A program made the position numbers and the translations under genes. Below, piece after piece: positions 53,779-64,000 of a stretch of DNA of 64,000 nucleotides (position 1 is its first letter; every line of letters begins with the position of its first letter). This stretch comes from Ceratotherium simum simum. Its lineage: Eukaryota; Chordata; Mammalia; Perissodactyla; Rhinocerotidae. The DNA lies in NCBI RefSeq assembly GCF_000283155.1, contig NW_004454156.1:32137830-32201829 (forward strand). The letters run 5' to 3'. The notes under the pieces were generated by a model. The model saw only the letters and a list, made by a program, of their open reading frames with translations, searched no databases and was not told the origin of the DNA.

Positions 53779-54690
53779 TCACACTCTCATCATCTTATGA
53801 AATCTTCTCTAATGCTCCAAGGATAGGATCAGATGTAAAGTTTGTTTACTTGAACAGGAAAAACTTCTGACTCAGTTCTGGGGCCACATAACATCTCACC
53901 CATCATCATATTCCTGTGTTCTCCTATTCTCTCCAACCCACTCCTTTCCAGAATTACCACAGGTGCCAGACAACTGTCTTCTATCCCAAAGGTCTTGCAG
54001 TCAGCACATCTCTTTTCTCATTCCAATACGGGTGTGAGGGAATGGAAATGAGTGTTACCCCTGGAGGTCTGAGAAAGCCACTTCCCTTCCCGGGTGGGCT
54101 GGAGTCACTGGTCTCCCAAAACTTGCAAGGTAGAACTCAAAAAAACCCTTAAGTCACAAAGAAGCTACAAGTAAAACTGAGCCCCTTCTCTCCCAGTGTA
54201 TCTACTGAATTTATCTCTGGTTGGCTGAGGTGGTTTTTGTGGTAAAGAAACCCAGCAAGAGGGATTCCAGAGAATTCTGTCTGAGGAGCAGCAAAGTTGC
54301 TACCACTGAGATGGTTTAGCATTTTTTAATTTAGTACACAGATCATCTGGTTTGGAAGTGTCTAAATGGTTAATCTTTTTGTTTAAGATCTTTCCATTAA
54401 GCAATGTGTTGTCATAAAGATGGAGGTCCTATCTCCATCTCTATGACAAATAATAATTAGGGCAGGGAGAAAGGAGGGCGAGAGTCAAACCTGGCCCCAT
54501 TCTGCAGAAGGTCTCACTACACGTTCTGCCTTCAAGAACAGAGGCGTCCCTTGACCTTGCAGCAATAATATACTCAGCTGGATCTTTTAAGATCGAGGCC
54601 CAGAGAAACTATGTCTTCAATGAAACTGTCTCCTACGCAAATTCTACCACTGCCAACTCAGGGCCATGGTATCAGGAGGATTTGTAGCAT
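53779..54690. other. No recognised element
   Basis: About 900 bp without recognised repeat or gene up to the next ERE target duplication. Confidence 0.3.
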
Positions 54691-54707
54691 AGAAGGTGTG
54701 ACCTCTA

Positions 54708-54929
54708 GGGGGCCGGCCCCGTGGCTTAGCGGTTAAGTGCGTGCTCTCCGCTGCCGGCGGCCCGGGTTCGGATCCCGGGTGCGCACCGAGGCACCACTCC
54801 TCCAGCCATGCTGAGGCCGCATCCCACATACAGCAACTAGAAGGATGTGCAGCTATGACAGACAACTATGTACTGGGGCTTTGGGGGAAAAATAAATAAA
54901 TAAAATCTTTAAAAAAAAAAAAAAAAAAA
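54708..54929 (+). mobile_element. Youngest-looking ERE1-like SINE
   Basis: Head GGGGGCCGGCCCCGTGGCTT with an intact A-box-like TGGCTTAGCGG and B-box-like GGTTCGGATCC, so the internal Pol III promoter is preserved apart from one B-box deviation. Body 'catgctgaggccgcatcccacatacagcaactagaaggatgtg', tail AATAAATAAATAAAATC and an A-run of about 20. Perfect 17-bp target duplication AGAAGGTGTGACCTCTA (54691-54707 and 54930-54946). Closely similar to the copy at 25508. Confidence 0.98.
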
Positions 54930-55413
54930 AGAAGGTGTGACCTCTAATAAGAGATTGGATGTATTAAGAATCTTGATTATGACTAGTGTGCAAAGGAGCA
55001 ACAGACCAGAGCAAGCTGAAAGCTGTGGGAAACAGCCTCTCAAATAATTCTGTTGACTGTCGCTGAAAGGAAAGAAATACAAATGCAAGTGATACATGAT
55101 GGATGATTAGGATGCAGGCTCCAGACATGGAAATGTATTTATTAAATATCATCCTGCCTTTAGTTCATCATTAAACAACTTCATCTGCTCCTGGGTGACC
55201 CCTAAGCCCTGGACCCTCTGTGTCTTTATCCAGCACACTGGACCCATTCATTACCTCTGAAGCAGTGCCCAGAGAGGCTGCGGTGATAGGAAGATTCCGC
55301 AGGGCTTTCCTTCACATTCATTACCTGTGTTTCACCTGTCGGATCAGCTGGCATCCAGTGAGGACACAGGGTACTGGTATTCTTAGCACACGAACGGCTA
55401 AGTCTAAGATATG

Positions 55414-56061
55414 AATGGCACGGCCACTTTGGAAAACAGTTTGGCAGTTCCTCAAAATGTTAAACAGGGAGTGTTCACACTCCATGGAATGACTTAGCAA
55501 TTCTACGCCTAAGTATATGCCCAAGAGAATTGAAAATATATGTCCACACGAAAACTATGTATGCAAATATTCATAGCAGCATTATTCATGATAGCCAAAA
55601 AGTGGAAACAACCTAAATGTCTATCAGCTGATGAATGCATTAAAAAATGTGGTACATCCATACAGTGGAATATGATTTGGCCATAAAAAGAAACAAAATA
55701 CGGGTACATGCCACAACATGGATGAACCTTGAAAACATTATGCCAAGTGAAAGAAGTCAGTCACAAAGGATCACACATTGTATGATTCTATTATATGAAA
55801 TATCCAGAACAGGCAAATTCTAGAGACAGAAAGTAGATTAGTGGTTGCCATGGACTGGCGGGGAGAGAAATGATGAGAAGTGACTGCTAACGGATAATAA
55901 GTACTATTTCGGGGTAATTAAAATGTTCTAAAATGAGAAAGTAGTGATGGTTGCACAATTCTTTAACTATTTGAATATACTAAAAATCACTGAACTACCT
56001 ATTTTAAAAGGGTAAATTTTATGGTATATGAATTATATCTTAATAAAGCTGCTATTAAAAA
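55414..56061 (+). mobile_element. 5'-truncated L1 3' end
   Basis: 'aatggcacggccactttggaaaacagtttggcagttcctc', 'cagcattattcatgatagccaaaaagtggaaacaacctaaatgtctatc', 'acatggatgaaccttgaaaacattatgcc', 'tagattagtggttgccatggactgg' and the end 'tggtatatgaattatatcttaataaagctg'. AAGATATG flanks both sides (55406-55413 and 56062-56069), a plausible target duplication. Confidence 0.93.
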
Positions 56062-56369
56062 AAGATATGGGCTTGTCCAGTAAAATACTTGAAGAAAGAC
56101 CCAGTCAATGAATGCCTGCTAAGAAATTAGTATTAAGAAAAAAGACAATCAAAGCAAAGTTAACGGATATCTTTACAACTGTGGAGGATGAACTAAGGTA
56201 ATTGCTCTCTATGTTGTATGTTATAAATGATAATAATACCCTTCAGCCCACTAGTATCTCCTCCATTCACAGCATGATCTACGCCTTAATCATTCATTTT
56301 CTGATATTCAAGAAAAGCAAATGCAGGGAGATGAAGTCAGATAGTCCCTAGGAAGCAGAGCTGGAACGG

Positions 56370-56560
56370 GAGGTTAATCATTTATTCCAGAAAGATTTAT
56401 ATGCCTACTATGCACACGACACTTGAAGTTCTCTCTTCAAGAGCTTCAAGTCTAATGAGGAGATATACATGTGAACATTTTAACCAAGTGCAATGAGAAG
56501 CCTTTAAAGAGGTCTGTTGTAGAAAGAGATGACACTTAAATTAAGGAGAGATGGACCCTG
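56370..56560 (-). mobile_element. L2 LINE 3' end, antisense
   Basis: 'tcatttattccagaaagatttatatgcctactatgcacacgacac', 'caagagcttcaagtctaatgaggagatatacatgtgaac', 'gtgcaatgagaagcctttaaag' match antisense L2. Confidence 0.75.
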
Positions 56561-56944
56561 CTTGGCTTGGGCAAAAAAGAATGGACCTCAGAGAGAGGTG
56601 ATACTCCAACTTGACTTGTGGCCTTTGGAGGCATTTATCAGAGGATAAATCTAATACAGGCATCTGTTCACACTTCAGTTAGGTTCCCAGACTAAGAGTT
56701 TGGCTTGACATTGGAATTCTGCAGAGCACAAGATCCAGAGGGTGCATTCGTGGTGTGCATGACTCAGGAGAGAGCCCGCAGCGGATGGGGCCCTGGAAAG
56801 AGCTCACATGGAGAACGCCCAACACAAGTCCTTAAATTGCAAAGGCCATTTGGATCGTTTAGGATAACTCTGATTTATTCTATTTTCCTTTACTATTAGG
56901 AAACTAGAACTTTCCATTTCCTGGGCTTCTGTCTTTTCTCTTTG

Positions 56945-57058
56945 TTTACTAATTAATCAAATACTCAATTAACCCACCGTTCAATTAAAAAAATATACCA
57001 GGCAAGGTGCTGGGAATATAAAGACAGAGTCACAGACTTGCAGCTCACGGTTGAGTGC
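56945..57058 (-). mobile_element. L2 LINE 3' end, antisense
   Basis: 'aatcaaatactcaattaacccaccgttcaattaaaaaaatataccaggcaaggtgctgggaatataaagacagagtcacag' is a diverged antisense L2 end. Confidence 0.7.
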
Positions 57059-57059
57059 A

Positions 57060-57242
57060 GTGTTCCTCAAAGCATGGCTCAAAGACAGTACCCGTATCAC
57101 CAAGGGAACTGGTTATAAAGATGGATCCCAAGGACAAACCAGAGTAGGTCTGAAGAGCTAGGCCTGGAAATCTGTTTTCCCAAGGATGCCCTAAATGCTT
57201 CCGAGCTGGTGAGCCTCAGAACACACCTTGAGAAACATTGGC
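57060..57242 (-). mobile_element. MER20-like hAT-Charlie MITE
   Basis: Begins GTGTTCCTCAAAGCATGGCT and ends 'cacaccttgagaaacattg' (inverted ends). Interior 'tcaccaagggaactggttataaagatgg', 'ggtctgaagagctaggcctggaaatctgttttcccaagg' and 'gagctggtgagcctcagaac' fit MER20 order in the opposite sense to the copy at 42551. Confidence 0.75.
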
Positions 57243-57768
57243 ACCGTGACAATGACACTATCATGTCGTAGGAGGTCCAAAGGGCCAGGTGGGTGTTACA
57301 GTGGGAGCACAGAGCAAGCGCAGATGAGATATATCTTCCCAGGGGACATCAAGTCTGAGATGACTCCTTGCTGAGATGGTGGTACCGGGGTGGGATCAGT
57401 TCAGAGACTCCCTCCAAGATGAGTGCAACTTGAACGCCTACTGTCATCTTTCTCCATCCAGATGACTAACAAGCCCCTGTATCAGATGTGACACCTGCTA
57501 ACCCAGACTCTGAGGGCCACAGAGTCTGACGTTCCAAATCATCTGCTGGATGCTGATCTCATTAAAACAATGTGACAACACAGAGTAAGTGACTGTCGGG
57601 CCACTTGGCCAACAGGAACTGTAAAAGCAAAAGGAAAAAATAAGGAGAGGGAGAAGGCCCAGGAGGGAGCAGAGGAAGTGTGAACTGGCGTTCCTAAATG
57701 ATGAAGCACACCCTACCCCAGATCAGGACTTAGCCAGCTGTAGGCAGAGATGGGTTTCTTGCACGGAG
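57243..57768. other. No recognised element
   Basis: About 520 bp with nothing recognised. Confidence 0.3.
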
Positions 57769-57769
57769 G

Positions 57770-57965
57770 AGCAGAATGAACATCAGCTTTGGTGTCAAAG
57801 TATATTTCTGGACTTGAACAAATTAGCTTAATCTTTTTGGGTCCCCCAAATTTTCTGCTTTGTAAACTCAGAATGTTAATATTCTTAGGCTGTTGGAAGG
57901 ATTAAATACAAAAACAAAACTAGCAAGAGACCGTTGCACAAAGTAATGTACCGACTTTCTTCTCC
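57770..57965 (+). mobile_element. MIR SINE
   Basis: 'cagaatgaacatcagctttggtgtcaaagtatatttctggacttgaacaaattagcttaatc', 'tctgctttgtaaactcagaatgttaat', 'ggctgttggaaggattaaatac' follow plus-strand MIR. Confidence 0.8.
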
Positions 57966-58019
57966 TTCAAATATGGGTTCTAGAGAGCCAAACCTCACAA
58001 AATTTCCAATTTTAACAAA

Positions 58020-58182
58020 AATAGTAGTTAACATTTATTGAGTGTCTATTAAGTGCCAGGTATTGTTCTCAGCCTTCTGCATATGTGGAGTCATTTAGTC
58101 TTTAGAACAATCCTGAGAGATAGTTACTGCTATTACCCCCACTTTTCAAGGTAGAGAAACTCATCAACTAAAACAATTATTG
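58020..58182 (-). mobile_element. MIR SINE, antisense
   Basis: 'gtagttaacatttattgagtgtctattaagtgccaggtattgttctcagccttctgc', 'acaatcctgagagatagttactgctattacccccacttttcaaggtagagaaactc' is antisense MIR. Confidence 0.88.
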
Positions 58183-58893
58183 TACACCCACCACGAACAA
58201 GTTACAGTGTTCCACTTCCCTTGCCCCACTCCCTAAATAAGGGATGGCAACTTTTTCTCTTATTATTCTCTCTTTTCCTACCCCAGTATCTTTTCTATCA
58301 GCCATGCCTTACCAAAAAAGAACTCTCCAAAGAATTGGAGGAAGAGGAACTTCAAAAGTTATCTTGCACATTTTCTCAGGAGAGGAAATGGCCATCCCTC
58401 TCTAACCCCTGGCTCATCGCCATTGAGCACCATGATGGCCTCTTGCCTTCGCAACCCAACGCCTTTGCCCTCTACCCTTCCCACTGCTTATGTGTCCCTC
58501 AGGTTGAACCAGCACAGTGTAACCACAACTCCACCACTGAGGTCCATCAAAATGCAATAGCTAAAATCATCTTCCTGATTTACTATGGATACCTCATTAC
58601 CTACTGGGAATCTAGTCAAGAGCATTTACCAAGTGGGCATCTGCTGCCAAAATGATTGTGGACAATAAAGCACCCACAAGACAAAAAGCAGCCAGGGTGC
58701 ATATAGCTGCGGCAAGGCAGAAAGCACTAAATACCTAAAAGGAGCGGGGACATGGTTCGTAGTCCACAAAATAGCTGAGGGAACTTAGGTAAACTCCTTC
58801 CCTGATGTTAGCCTTGATCTTCCCATTTGTGAAATGAGGGCAGGGAATTAGGTCATTTCTAGGAATTGCTGGAACAGAAAGCATCTCTGGTTT
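58183..58893. other. No recognised repeat; open frame of doubtful meaning
   Basis: A 144-codon open frame spans 58221-58655 but starts at TTG and contains no internal methionine. It includes a strong polypyrimidine tract ending CCTACCCCAG near 58288, which resembles a 3' splice site. No domain is recognisable and I do not call an exon. A MIR-like patch is possible at 58770-58850. Confidence 0.35.
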
Positions 58894-58894
58894 C

Positions 58895-59048
58895 CTAGAA
58901 GACTGTGTGGTGTGAGATGCAGGATGGCAAATTAGGAAGCATATGGGCTTCAAAGGCAAACCTTGGCTTGACCACTGACTCTATCCTTTGGTGTCTGTGC
59001 GTCCTTGGGAAAGTTACTTATCCTTTCTGAGTTTCATGGGAGATACTG
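58895..59048 (+). mobile_element. MIR SINE 5' part
   Basis: 'gcatatgggcttcaaaggcaaaccttggcttgaccactgactctatcctttggtgtctgtgcgtccttgggaaagttacttatcctttctgagtttcat' is the MIR head and core. Confidence 0.8.
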
Positions 59049-59079
59049 TCATCTACCCAAAAGCTTTCCCCTTCCCTCC

Positions 59080-59602
59080 TGCTAAAAGAACTCAGTTTTG
59101 TGTGTAGGCAGCAGGCAGAGATTCCTGATTTCAAGGAAGGCAGGCCTCTCCTTCTCCCCAGGGAATGACTAACAACTTGTATAAACCAGTCATGGTAATC
59201 CCCTTCCCTAATAGCAGTGATAAGGCCCAGGATTCAGTTTGTGACTGATTTCTCAACCATGAGCAGTAAAGGGAAGTCTGCTGTGGAGGTTCTCATCCTG
59301 AACAGAAGGCAGGGCCTCCTGAGAAGAAAGAATTTTGGCCTTGCTTCTTCCTTTCTGCTTGAGACCCTGGAGTGAAGATAAGTCTGGGGCTAAGGCAACC
59401 ATCTTGCAACTATGAGGCAAGAAGCATGAAGACAAAAAGCCAATGTCCTAAGAATAGAAAAAAGATGGAAAGAACCTGGGATCTCGATGACATTGTAGAG
59501 CTGCTGCACAGGCACTGCGCTCCCTACCTCCTTATGGCTTAAAGCACTGTTACTTGCAGCCAAAAGCTCTCCCAACTGAAATGATACAAATAGCATTTGG
59601 CC
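59080..59602 (+). mobile_element. Ancient LTR-like repeat of uncertain family
   Basis: 'gaaggcaggcctctccttctccccagggaatgac', 'aaccagtcatggtaatccccttcc', 'agtaaagggaagtctgctgtgg', 'cttctttcctttctgcttgagaccctgg', 'gcaaccatcttgcaactatgaggc', 'gatctcgatgacattgtagagctgctgc', 'ctgttacttgcagccaaaagc'. This whole order matches a widespread old mammalian LTR-like repeat; I cannot give the family name. Non-coding. Confidence 0.55.
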
Positions 59603-60333
59603 CAGAACTTGGCAAACCAGAGATATACATTTCCTGTAGGGAAAGACTGTTTTGCTGAGGCATTTTTTCAAGCGATCAGATAAGCCTCCTAATGACACTG
59701 TGTTTACATTTCCCCACTAAACTAAAAATGAAAACAGAATAATCAGGTGGAAAATTAACTTCTTTTCCAGGCACTCTGTCTTCTCTGGCCTTACACCATT
59801 CAGCTCACTTAGGCATTGAGAAGCTAGGGCACATTCACCCTCTTGTGCCCTCTGAAGACAAGTGTGTCAGTTTCACAAGAGTACAGCCCTACCCTAGCAC
59901 CTGCAAAATCTGAATCTTCAAGGATGGGGATCAGGATCTGAAAGCTCCCTAGAGGATGGACTTGGATGCACATTCCAATTTGAGAAATACCAGCCTACAG
60001 GATGGACGCAGGATTCTGACACAATTATTCGGTTCTCTGGTCTTTTCCTCTGCTACTGGAAGGACAGTATCTTATTGGTTGGCCATTAGGTAGCACCGTG
60101 TGCACACCAGGACTTCAGGCATGCAGAGACTGACCCTTCACCCAGCCAGTCAGTGGGGACAGGGCACTGACATCTGGTCTCACTCTTGATCTTCTCACTA
60201 ACGGATATGCCCTTCTGGGAGACTCATCTGCAATCACCTGACTGCACTTCAGCCTCCTCACCTATAACCTGAGAACCTGAGACCTGACCAGACAGAGGCA
60301 GGAGCACTGCACTCAACAACGGGGACCCCCCCC
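59603..60333. other. No clear element
   Basis: No gene recognised. A weak MITE-like string ('gatctgaaagctccctagagg...aatttgagaaatacc') lies at 59935-59992. Confidence 0.3.
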
Positions 60334-60334
60334 C

Positions 60335-60505
60335 ACTCCACGTACAGCACTCTTATGTAAAACTACATCATTTAATCCTCCGACTACTCGGGGCTAGACA
60401 CCATTGTGGCCTCCACTTCCTTTTGAGGAGTCTAATGGAGATTAATTCACTGGCCCAGGTCACATAGCTAGAAGATGGCAGAATGGAACATGAACAAGTT
60501 CTTAG
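60335..60505 (-). mobile_element. MIR SINE, antisense
   Basis: 'catcatttaatcctccgactactcggggctagacacc', 'gagattaattcactggcccaggtcacatagctagaagatggcagaatgg' match antisense MIR. Confidence 0.75.
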
Positions 60506-60884
60506 GCTGGTTTTGTGGTTGCGTGCTGCTGCCCCCAGGTAGAGATCCTGATAAACCTGGAATCCTTTTCCTAGAGGAATGTTTGGCCTGGTGGAGAAGC
60601 CCCACAGGCAGCTGTGAAAGGAGCCTTCAACTACCTGAAGGAGTTTCTCATAGGAGAATCAATCAGCCTCAGCCGTAGGGTCTCAAGGACAGAACTCACA
60701 CCAGGGAGAGGAAGTGAGATAGACAGGGTTTACTCAGAAATAGAGAAGAATGTCTTACCAGCTGAGCGTCCTTCCAATGGATGTATGCAACAGAGGCCGC
60801 ACGCCTGCAAGGCGGGGGCTATGTGGAAGGGCTTGAGGCCTCAGGGGCACCAAAATGATCCAGAAAACTTGTTTTAGTACAATT

Positions 60885-60982
60885 TTGCAATGAAAGATAA
60901 AGCAGTGGTATACAACTCTGATACGCTTGGCATGTAGTAGTCATTTAATTAATATTTGCTGGATGAATGAATGTAACAGGGA
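60885..60982 (+). mobile_element. L2 LINE 3' terminus
   Basis: 'cttggcatgtagtagtcatttaattaatatttgctggatgaatgaatg' is the L2 end in plus orientation. Confidence 0.75.
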
Positions 60983-61229
60983 TGAGGAGGACCAGATATA
61001 TCCCTGACTTTATCTCCATCATATACATACAGGTAAGACTCTGTAAGACTCTCTAAGTCTTGCTTTTCTTGTACAATGAGATCCATGGGCTTGTAAATTT
61101 CTCCATGTGACATTTTTTTCCCCTACCTATAACACCTATTATATTTGTCTCTGTCCCCACAGGCTCTAGGATGGGTCTGTGCATGTAACAGGTGAAAGCA
61201 CAGATATACAAGTCCTGAAAAGGGGGAGA

Positions 61230-61440
61230 CCAGGGAACACCCATTTACTGAGCCCCTACTCGTGTGCCATGTGCCGATCTGTGTATTTCAAATGGATTAT
61301 CTCGAATAATCCAGACACTAACACTCTTAGGCAGAGATTTTTCATCCCCAATTTACAGAGATAAAAACTGAAGCTGAGAGGCTGACTGCCATTGACTCAA
61401 GAGTTGACAGCTAATAGGTGGCCTAGTTCCTGTTGGCAAA
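61230..61440 (-). mobile_element. MIR SINE, antisense
   Basis: 'catttactgagcccctactcgtgtgccatgtgccgatctgtgtatttcaaatggattatctcg', 'atccccaatttacagagataaaaactgaagctgagagg', 'gagttgacagctaataggtggcctagttcc' match antisense MIR. Confidence 0.9.
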
Positions 61441-62308
61441 TGATCATCATCATCATTATTAATAGCTGCTTAAGTTCTAGGCATCTCGGGTCCTCTTGAT
61501 ATTTCTAAGACACAATATTCAGACTGTGCCGATTTACCAGAATGAAAGAAAGAATTCAGTCCTAAGACCGTTTTCCCTTATACATACAATAAGTATGTGT
61601 TCATTCCTCTGTGAGCGCCAAGCATGGTGTTAGGTACAAGTGGCCTGGAAACAGCTGCTAGATAATGTCCAGTTATTAATTAACTAGAAATGGCCTCAGA
61701 GCATGAAGTAGTGTACCTAAGCGTCAGCACAGGGCAAGACATGTGAAAGATTAGGGCACAAGATGTACTTATTGGATCACAGGCTTGATTTCAAGGTCTT
61801 TCAGTGGGGGTAATAAAAAAAGGTAAAAATATTTAGAACAAAGAAACACCAAGCAGATGTAGAGACCACTTGAGAGAAGGGGTAAAAACCCAAAACATCA
61901 TTGAGCATCCTGGGAGGAGTGAGTGGCTGAGGTCCAGCCACTAAGCACGGATACCAGCCTTTCAGGAGCAAACAGATGTTCTTTTTATTAGCAAAGACAA
62001 GAGTTGTTCAGGCTTTTTAGGTACCTATAAAAATCTGGATAATTTTAAGCTATTCTAATAGCTGCCTGACAATTTTATTAACATTGTCAGCTGCCGGGTG
62101 GCCCGGTCCACGCCTGGAAGAACGAGTCCTCACTTGGGACTATTCATATCAGCTGAGTTCTATTCGGAACACCTTCCTGTTTTTAAATTAGCTAGACAAT
62201 GAAGAGGCTGTCTGCCCATATGGCCCTTGGAAACTCTGTGACAGGCTGCCTCTGCTGGCATGCAATTCCCTTTCTCAGGGGCGAAGAGGCCACCGGAGCT
62301 TTGAAATC
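61441..62308. other. Repeat-free block with AT-rich inverted motif
   Basis: No repeat or exon recognised. At 62066-62090 CTGACAAT and ATTGTCAG form a perfect 8-bp inverted repeat around TTTATTAAC. Each arm carries the ACAAT/ATTGT core bound by SOX-type HMG proteins. The surrounding sequence is low in stop-free frames and has a few retained CpGs around 62096-62130. Confidence 0.35.
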
Positions 62309-62309
62309 A

Positions 62310-62455
62310 GGCAGTGCTCTGAGCCTCAGTTTCGTAAAACAACGGATGTAAAGCACCCAGACTTTGTGGATTTTTACCAGTAATAAACAGGATTATATAG
62401 AGAAAAGTTAGCCCAGGGACTGGCACTTGGTGTTCAATAAATGTTGTTTCTTTCT
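62310..62455 (+). mobile_element. MIR SINE
   Basis: 'gcagtgctctgagcctcagtttcgtaaaac', 'agttagcccagggactggcacttggtgttcaataaatgttg' are MIR core and 3' end. Confidence 0.75.
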
Positions 62456-62559
62456 CATGGCTTCTAAAGCCATTTGAAAGAACCTAGATGGTGAGGCTCC
62501 GTGTTAAGCAGTGATATGCAGCTTAAGAATCTTCTGAATTATCCTACTATTTATTACTG

Positions 62560-62790
62560 TTATTAATAGAATGTTTATGTAATACTGTGTTAAGAACTAT
62601 GTTAGATGTTTGTGTGCATTATACGATTTCAGCTCCCAACAATTCTATGAGGGACTAAGTATTGTCATCCCCATTTTATTTATAAGAAAACAGAAGCCCA
62701 CAATTATTTAGTAACCTTCTTAAGACCAGTTGGTTAAGCGCCAAAGTCAGAATCTCCCATCCAAGGATATGCTTCGGTGTTTTTTAATTA
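62560..62790 (-). mobile_element. MIR SINE, antisense
   Basis: 'gttaagaactatgttagatgtttgtgtgcattatacgatttcagctcccaacaattctatgagg', 'catccccattttatttataagaaaacagaagcccac', 'ccagttggttaagcgccaaagtcagaatctc' match antisense MIR. Confidence 0.82.
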
Positions 62791-62919
62791 CTCATCGTGC
62801 TGAGCATTTGGTGAGTCCATTCAATCTAGAAATGCATGCTTTTTTCAAAAAAGGAAAAAATCCTCATCACCTATTAATCAGATGTGGGAAACCCTAATTA
62901 ATTAATCCTCTAATTATCT

Positions 62920-63640
62920 TCCATCTCCTATTTTCTATATCTTTGTCTTTTGGTATTATTTTAAGGAGAACTCTCCACCTTGTCTTCTAACTTTTGATCC
63001 TTTTTTAGTGTCAGCTCTCATGTCTTTAATGTCCTAGAGTTCTTCCTTGTTTTTCGAATGTTCCTCTTTTTATGTGGGATCCTGCTCATGTTTTATGACT
63101 GAAATAGCTGTTTTCTCTCTATGAGGACATTAATTTCAGCTTTTTAAAGTTTTCTGCTCCTCTCTGCCTTATCTCTGTTTCTTACCCCTTCCTTTCTTCA
63201 ATTTCAATTTGTCCTTTTCAATTTCAATACTGACCTCTTACTTTTATATGAGTTTTTCCTCCAGTGTCTACTGACTTCCCATATAAGCAAGGCACTAAAA
63301 ATGGCTTGACAGCTTTGAGTTTGTGGGTGGACTTTATTTTTTTTCCCCAGCTTTATTGAGATATACTTGACACAAAACATTGTGTAGGTTTGAGGTGTAC
63401 GTGTTGATTTGATACATTTATAAGTTGTAAAATGATTACATCACAGTATTAGCTAACACTTCTATCCCGTCACATAGCTACTGTTTCTTTTTTGTGGCGG
63501 AACGTCTAAGATCTACTCTCTTAGCAACATTCAAGTATACGATACAGCGTTATGAACTATAATCACCCTGCTGTGCACTAGATCCCCAAACTTGTTAATC
63601 TTACAACCGTAAGTTCATACCCTTTGACCAATACCTCACG
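62920..63640 (-). mobile_element. L1 3' UTR sequence, antisense
   Basis: First part to about 63270: 'tttgtcttttggtattattttaagg', 'tgtcagctctcatgtctttaatgtcctagagttcttccttg', 'ctctgccttatctctgtttc', an antisense L1M pattern. Second part from 63345: CCCCAGCTTTATTGAGATAT then 'gacacaaaacattgtgtaggtttgaggtgtacg', 'aactataatcaccctgctgtgcactagatcccc'. The second part is confidently L1; the first less so. Confidence 0.72.
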
Positions 63641-64000
63641 TGGGTGGGTCTTGGCTGTTGGCCTTCGCTAAAGGGGGATGAAGCAAGTCACGGCCTTTTA
63701 CTGAGTCCATCCATCAGGGTCCCAACTCAGAGGGACCCATGCATAGGCACCTTAATAAAGGGCTAGCCAGGTATGGGGAACTGTAAATGCCAGAAGGGAA
63801 TACTGAGAGACCACATAAATAGCACCCGCAAGTGACGACTGCCATTCCTGGGGCTGGGACAACAACGGGAAGGGATTAGGATTGCTAGACTTGAGGAGCT
63901 TGGAAGCGGGGTGGGGCCCAGACCTAGGACCCAGGCCTCCGAGAAAGGGGCACCATAACGCAGGCGTGGGGAAGGGATGGACTGAAACTGGAATGAACTG
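63641..64000. other. Unidentified G-rich end of window
   Basis: No repeat or gene recognised. The block retains several CpGs and runs off the right edge, so it may be part of a larger element or unique sequence. Confidence 0.3.

Overview
This window reads as nuclear DNA from an odd-toed ungulate (Perissodactyla), most likely an equid. The diagnostic evidence is seven copies of the tRNA-derived ERE SINE. Four of them carry short, perfect target-site duplications, and the freshest keep recognisable Pol III A and B boxes. CpG depletion outside the ERE heads, abundant MIR and L2 fossils, 5'-truncated L1 copies, MaLR-type LTRs and hAT/Tigger MITEs all fit a placental mammal.

No protein-coding exon, RNA gene, CRISPR array or operon could be supported. 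The longest open frames (159 codons at 29104-29583 on the minus strand and 144 codons at 58221-58655 on the plus strand) do not begin at ATG, match no family I recognise and look like chance. The window is best described as intergenic or deep intronic sequence. Splice-bounded small exons cannot be excluded without alignment or RNA data.

Layout. 1-9.86 kb: L2 and MIR fossils, an L1 3' end split by a Tigger-type MITE (about 3.6-4.2 kb), an MLT1-like LTR end, a long degraded L1 (4.5-7.3 kb), L2 copies, then a repeat-free stretch (8.4-9.86 kb). 9.86-10.45 kb: two adjacent EREs that share target sequence. 10.5-25 kb: MIR/L2, a MER5A-like MITE, a 400-bp MLT1-type solo LTR, a minus-strand L1 fragment, a relatively young L1 3' end (22.05-22.47 kb), and large stretches without recognisable repeats. 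25.4-25.85 kb: a hAT-type MITE split by a young ERE. 26-40 kb: dense L2/MIR, a second copy of the Tigger-type MITE inside a MIR (31.5 kb), an L2 carrying a perfect 13-bp hairpin (37.0 kb), and L1 3' ends. 40-56 kb: L1 3' ends, four EREs, a MER20/MER3-like MITE, an AT-rich microsatellite, an L1 minus-strand pair and an L1 plus-strand 3' end. 56-64 kb: L2, MIR, an ancient LTR-like repeat and minus-strand L1 sequence.

Nothing here forms a gene system. The main signals worth following are a short inverted repeat that looks like a template-switch mutation inside an L2, a pair of diverged same-orientation sequences 1.7 kb apart that may define an uncatalogued repeat, two repeat-free blocks that could be conserved non-coding elements, and young ERE insertions useful as presence/absence markers. 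Repeat family names come from recalled consensus sequences, not a database run, so subfamily labels are approximate.
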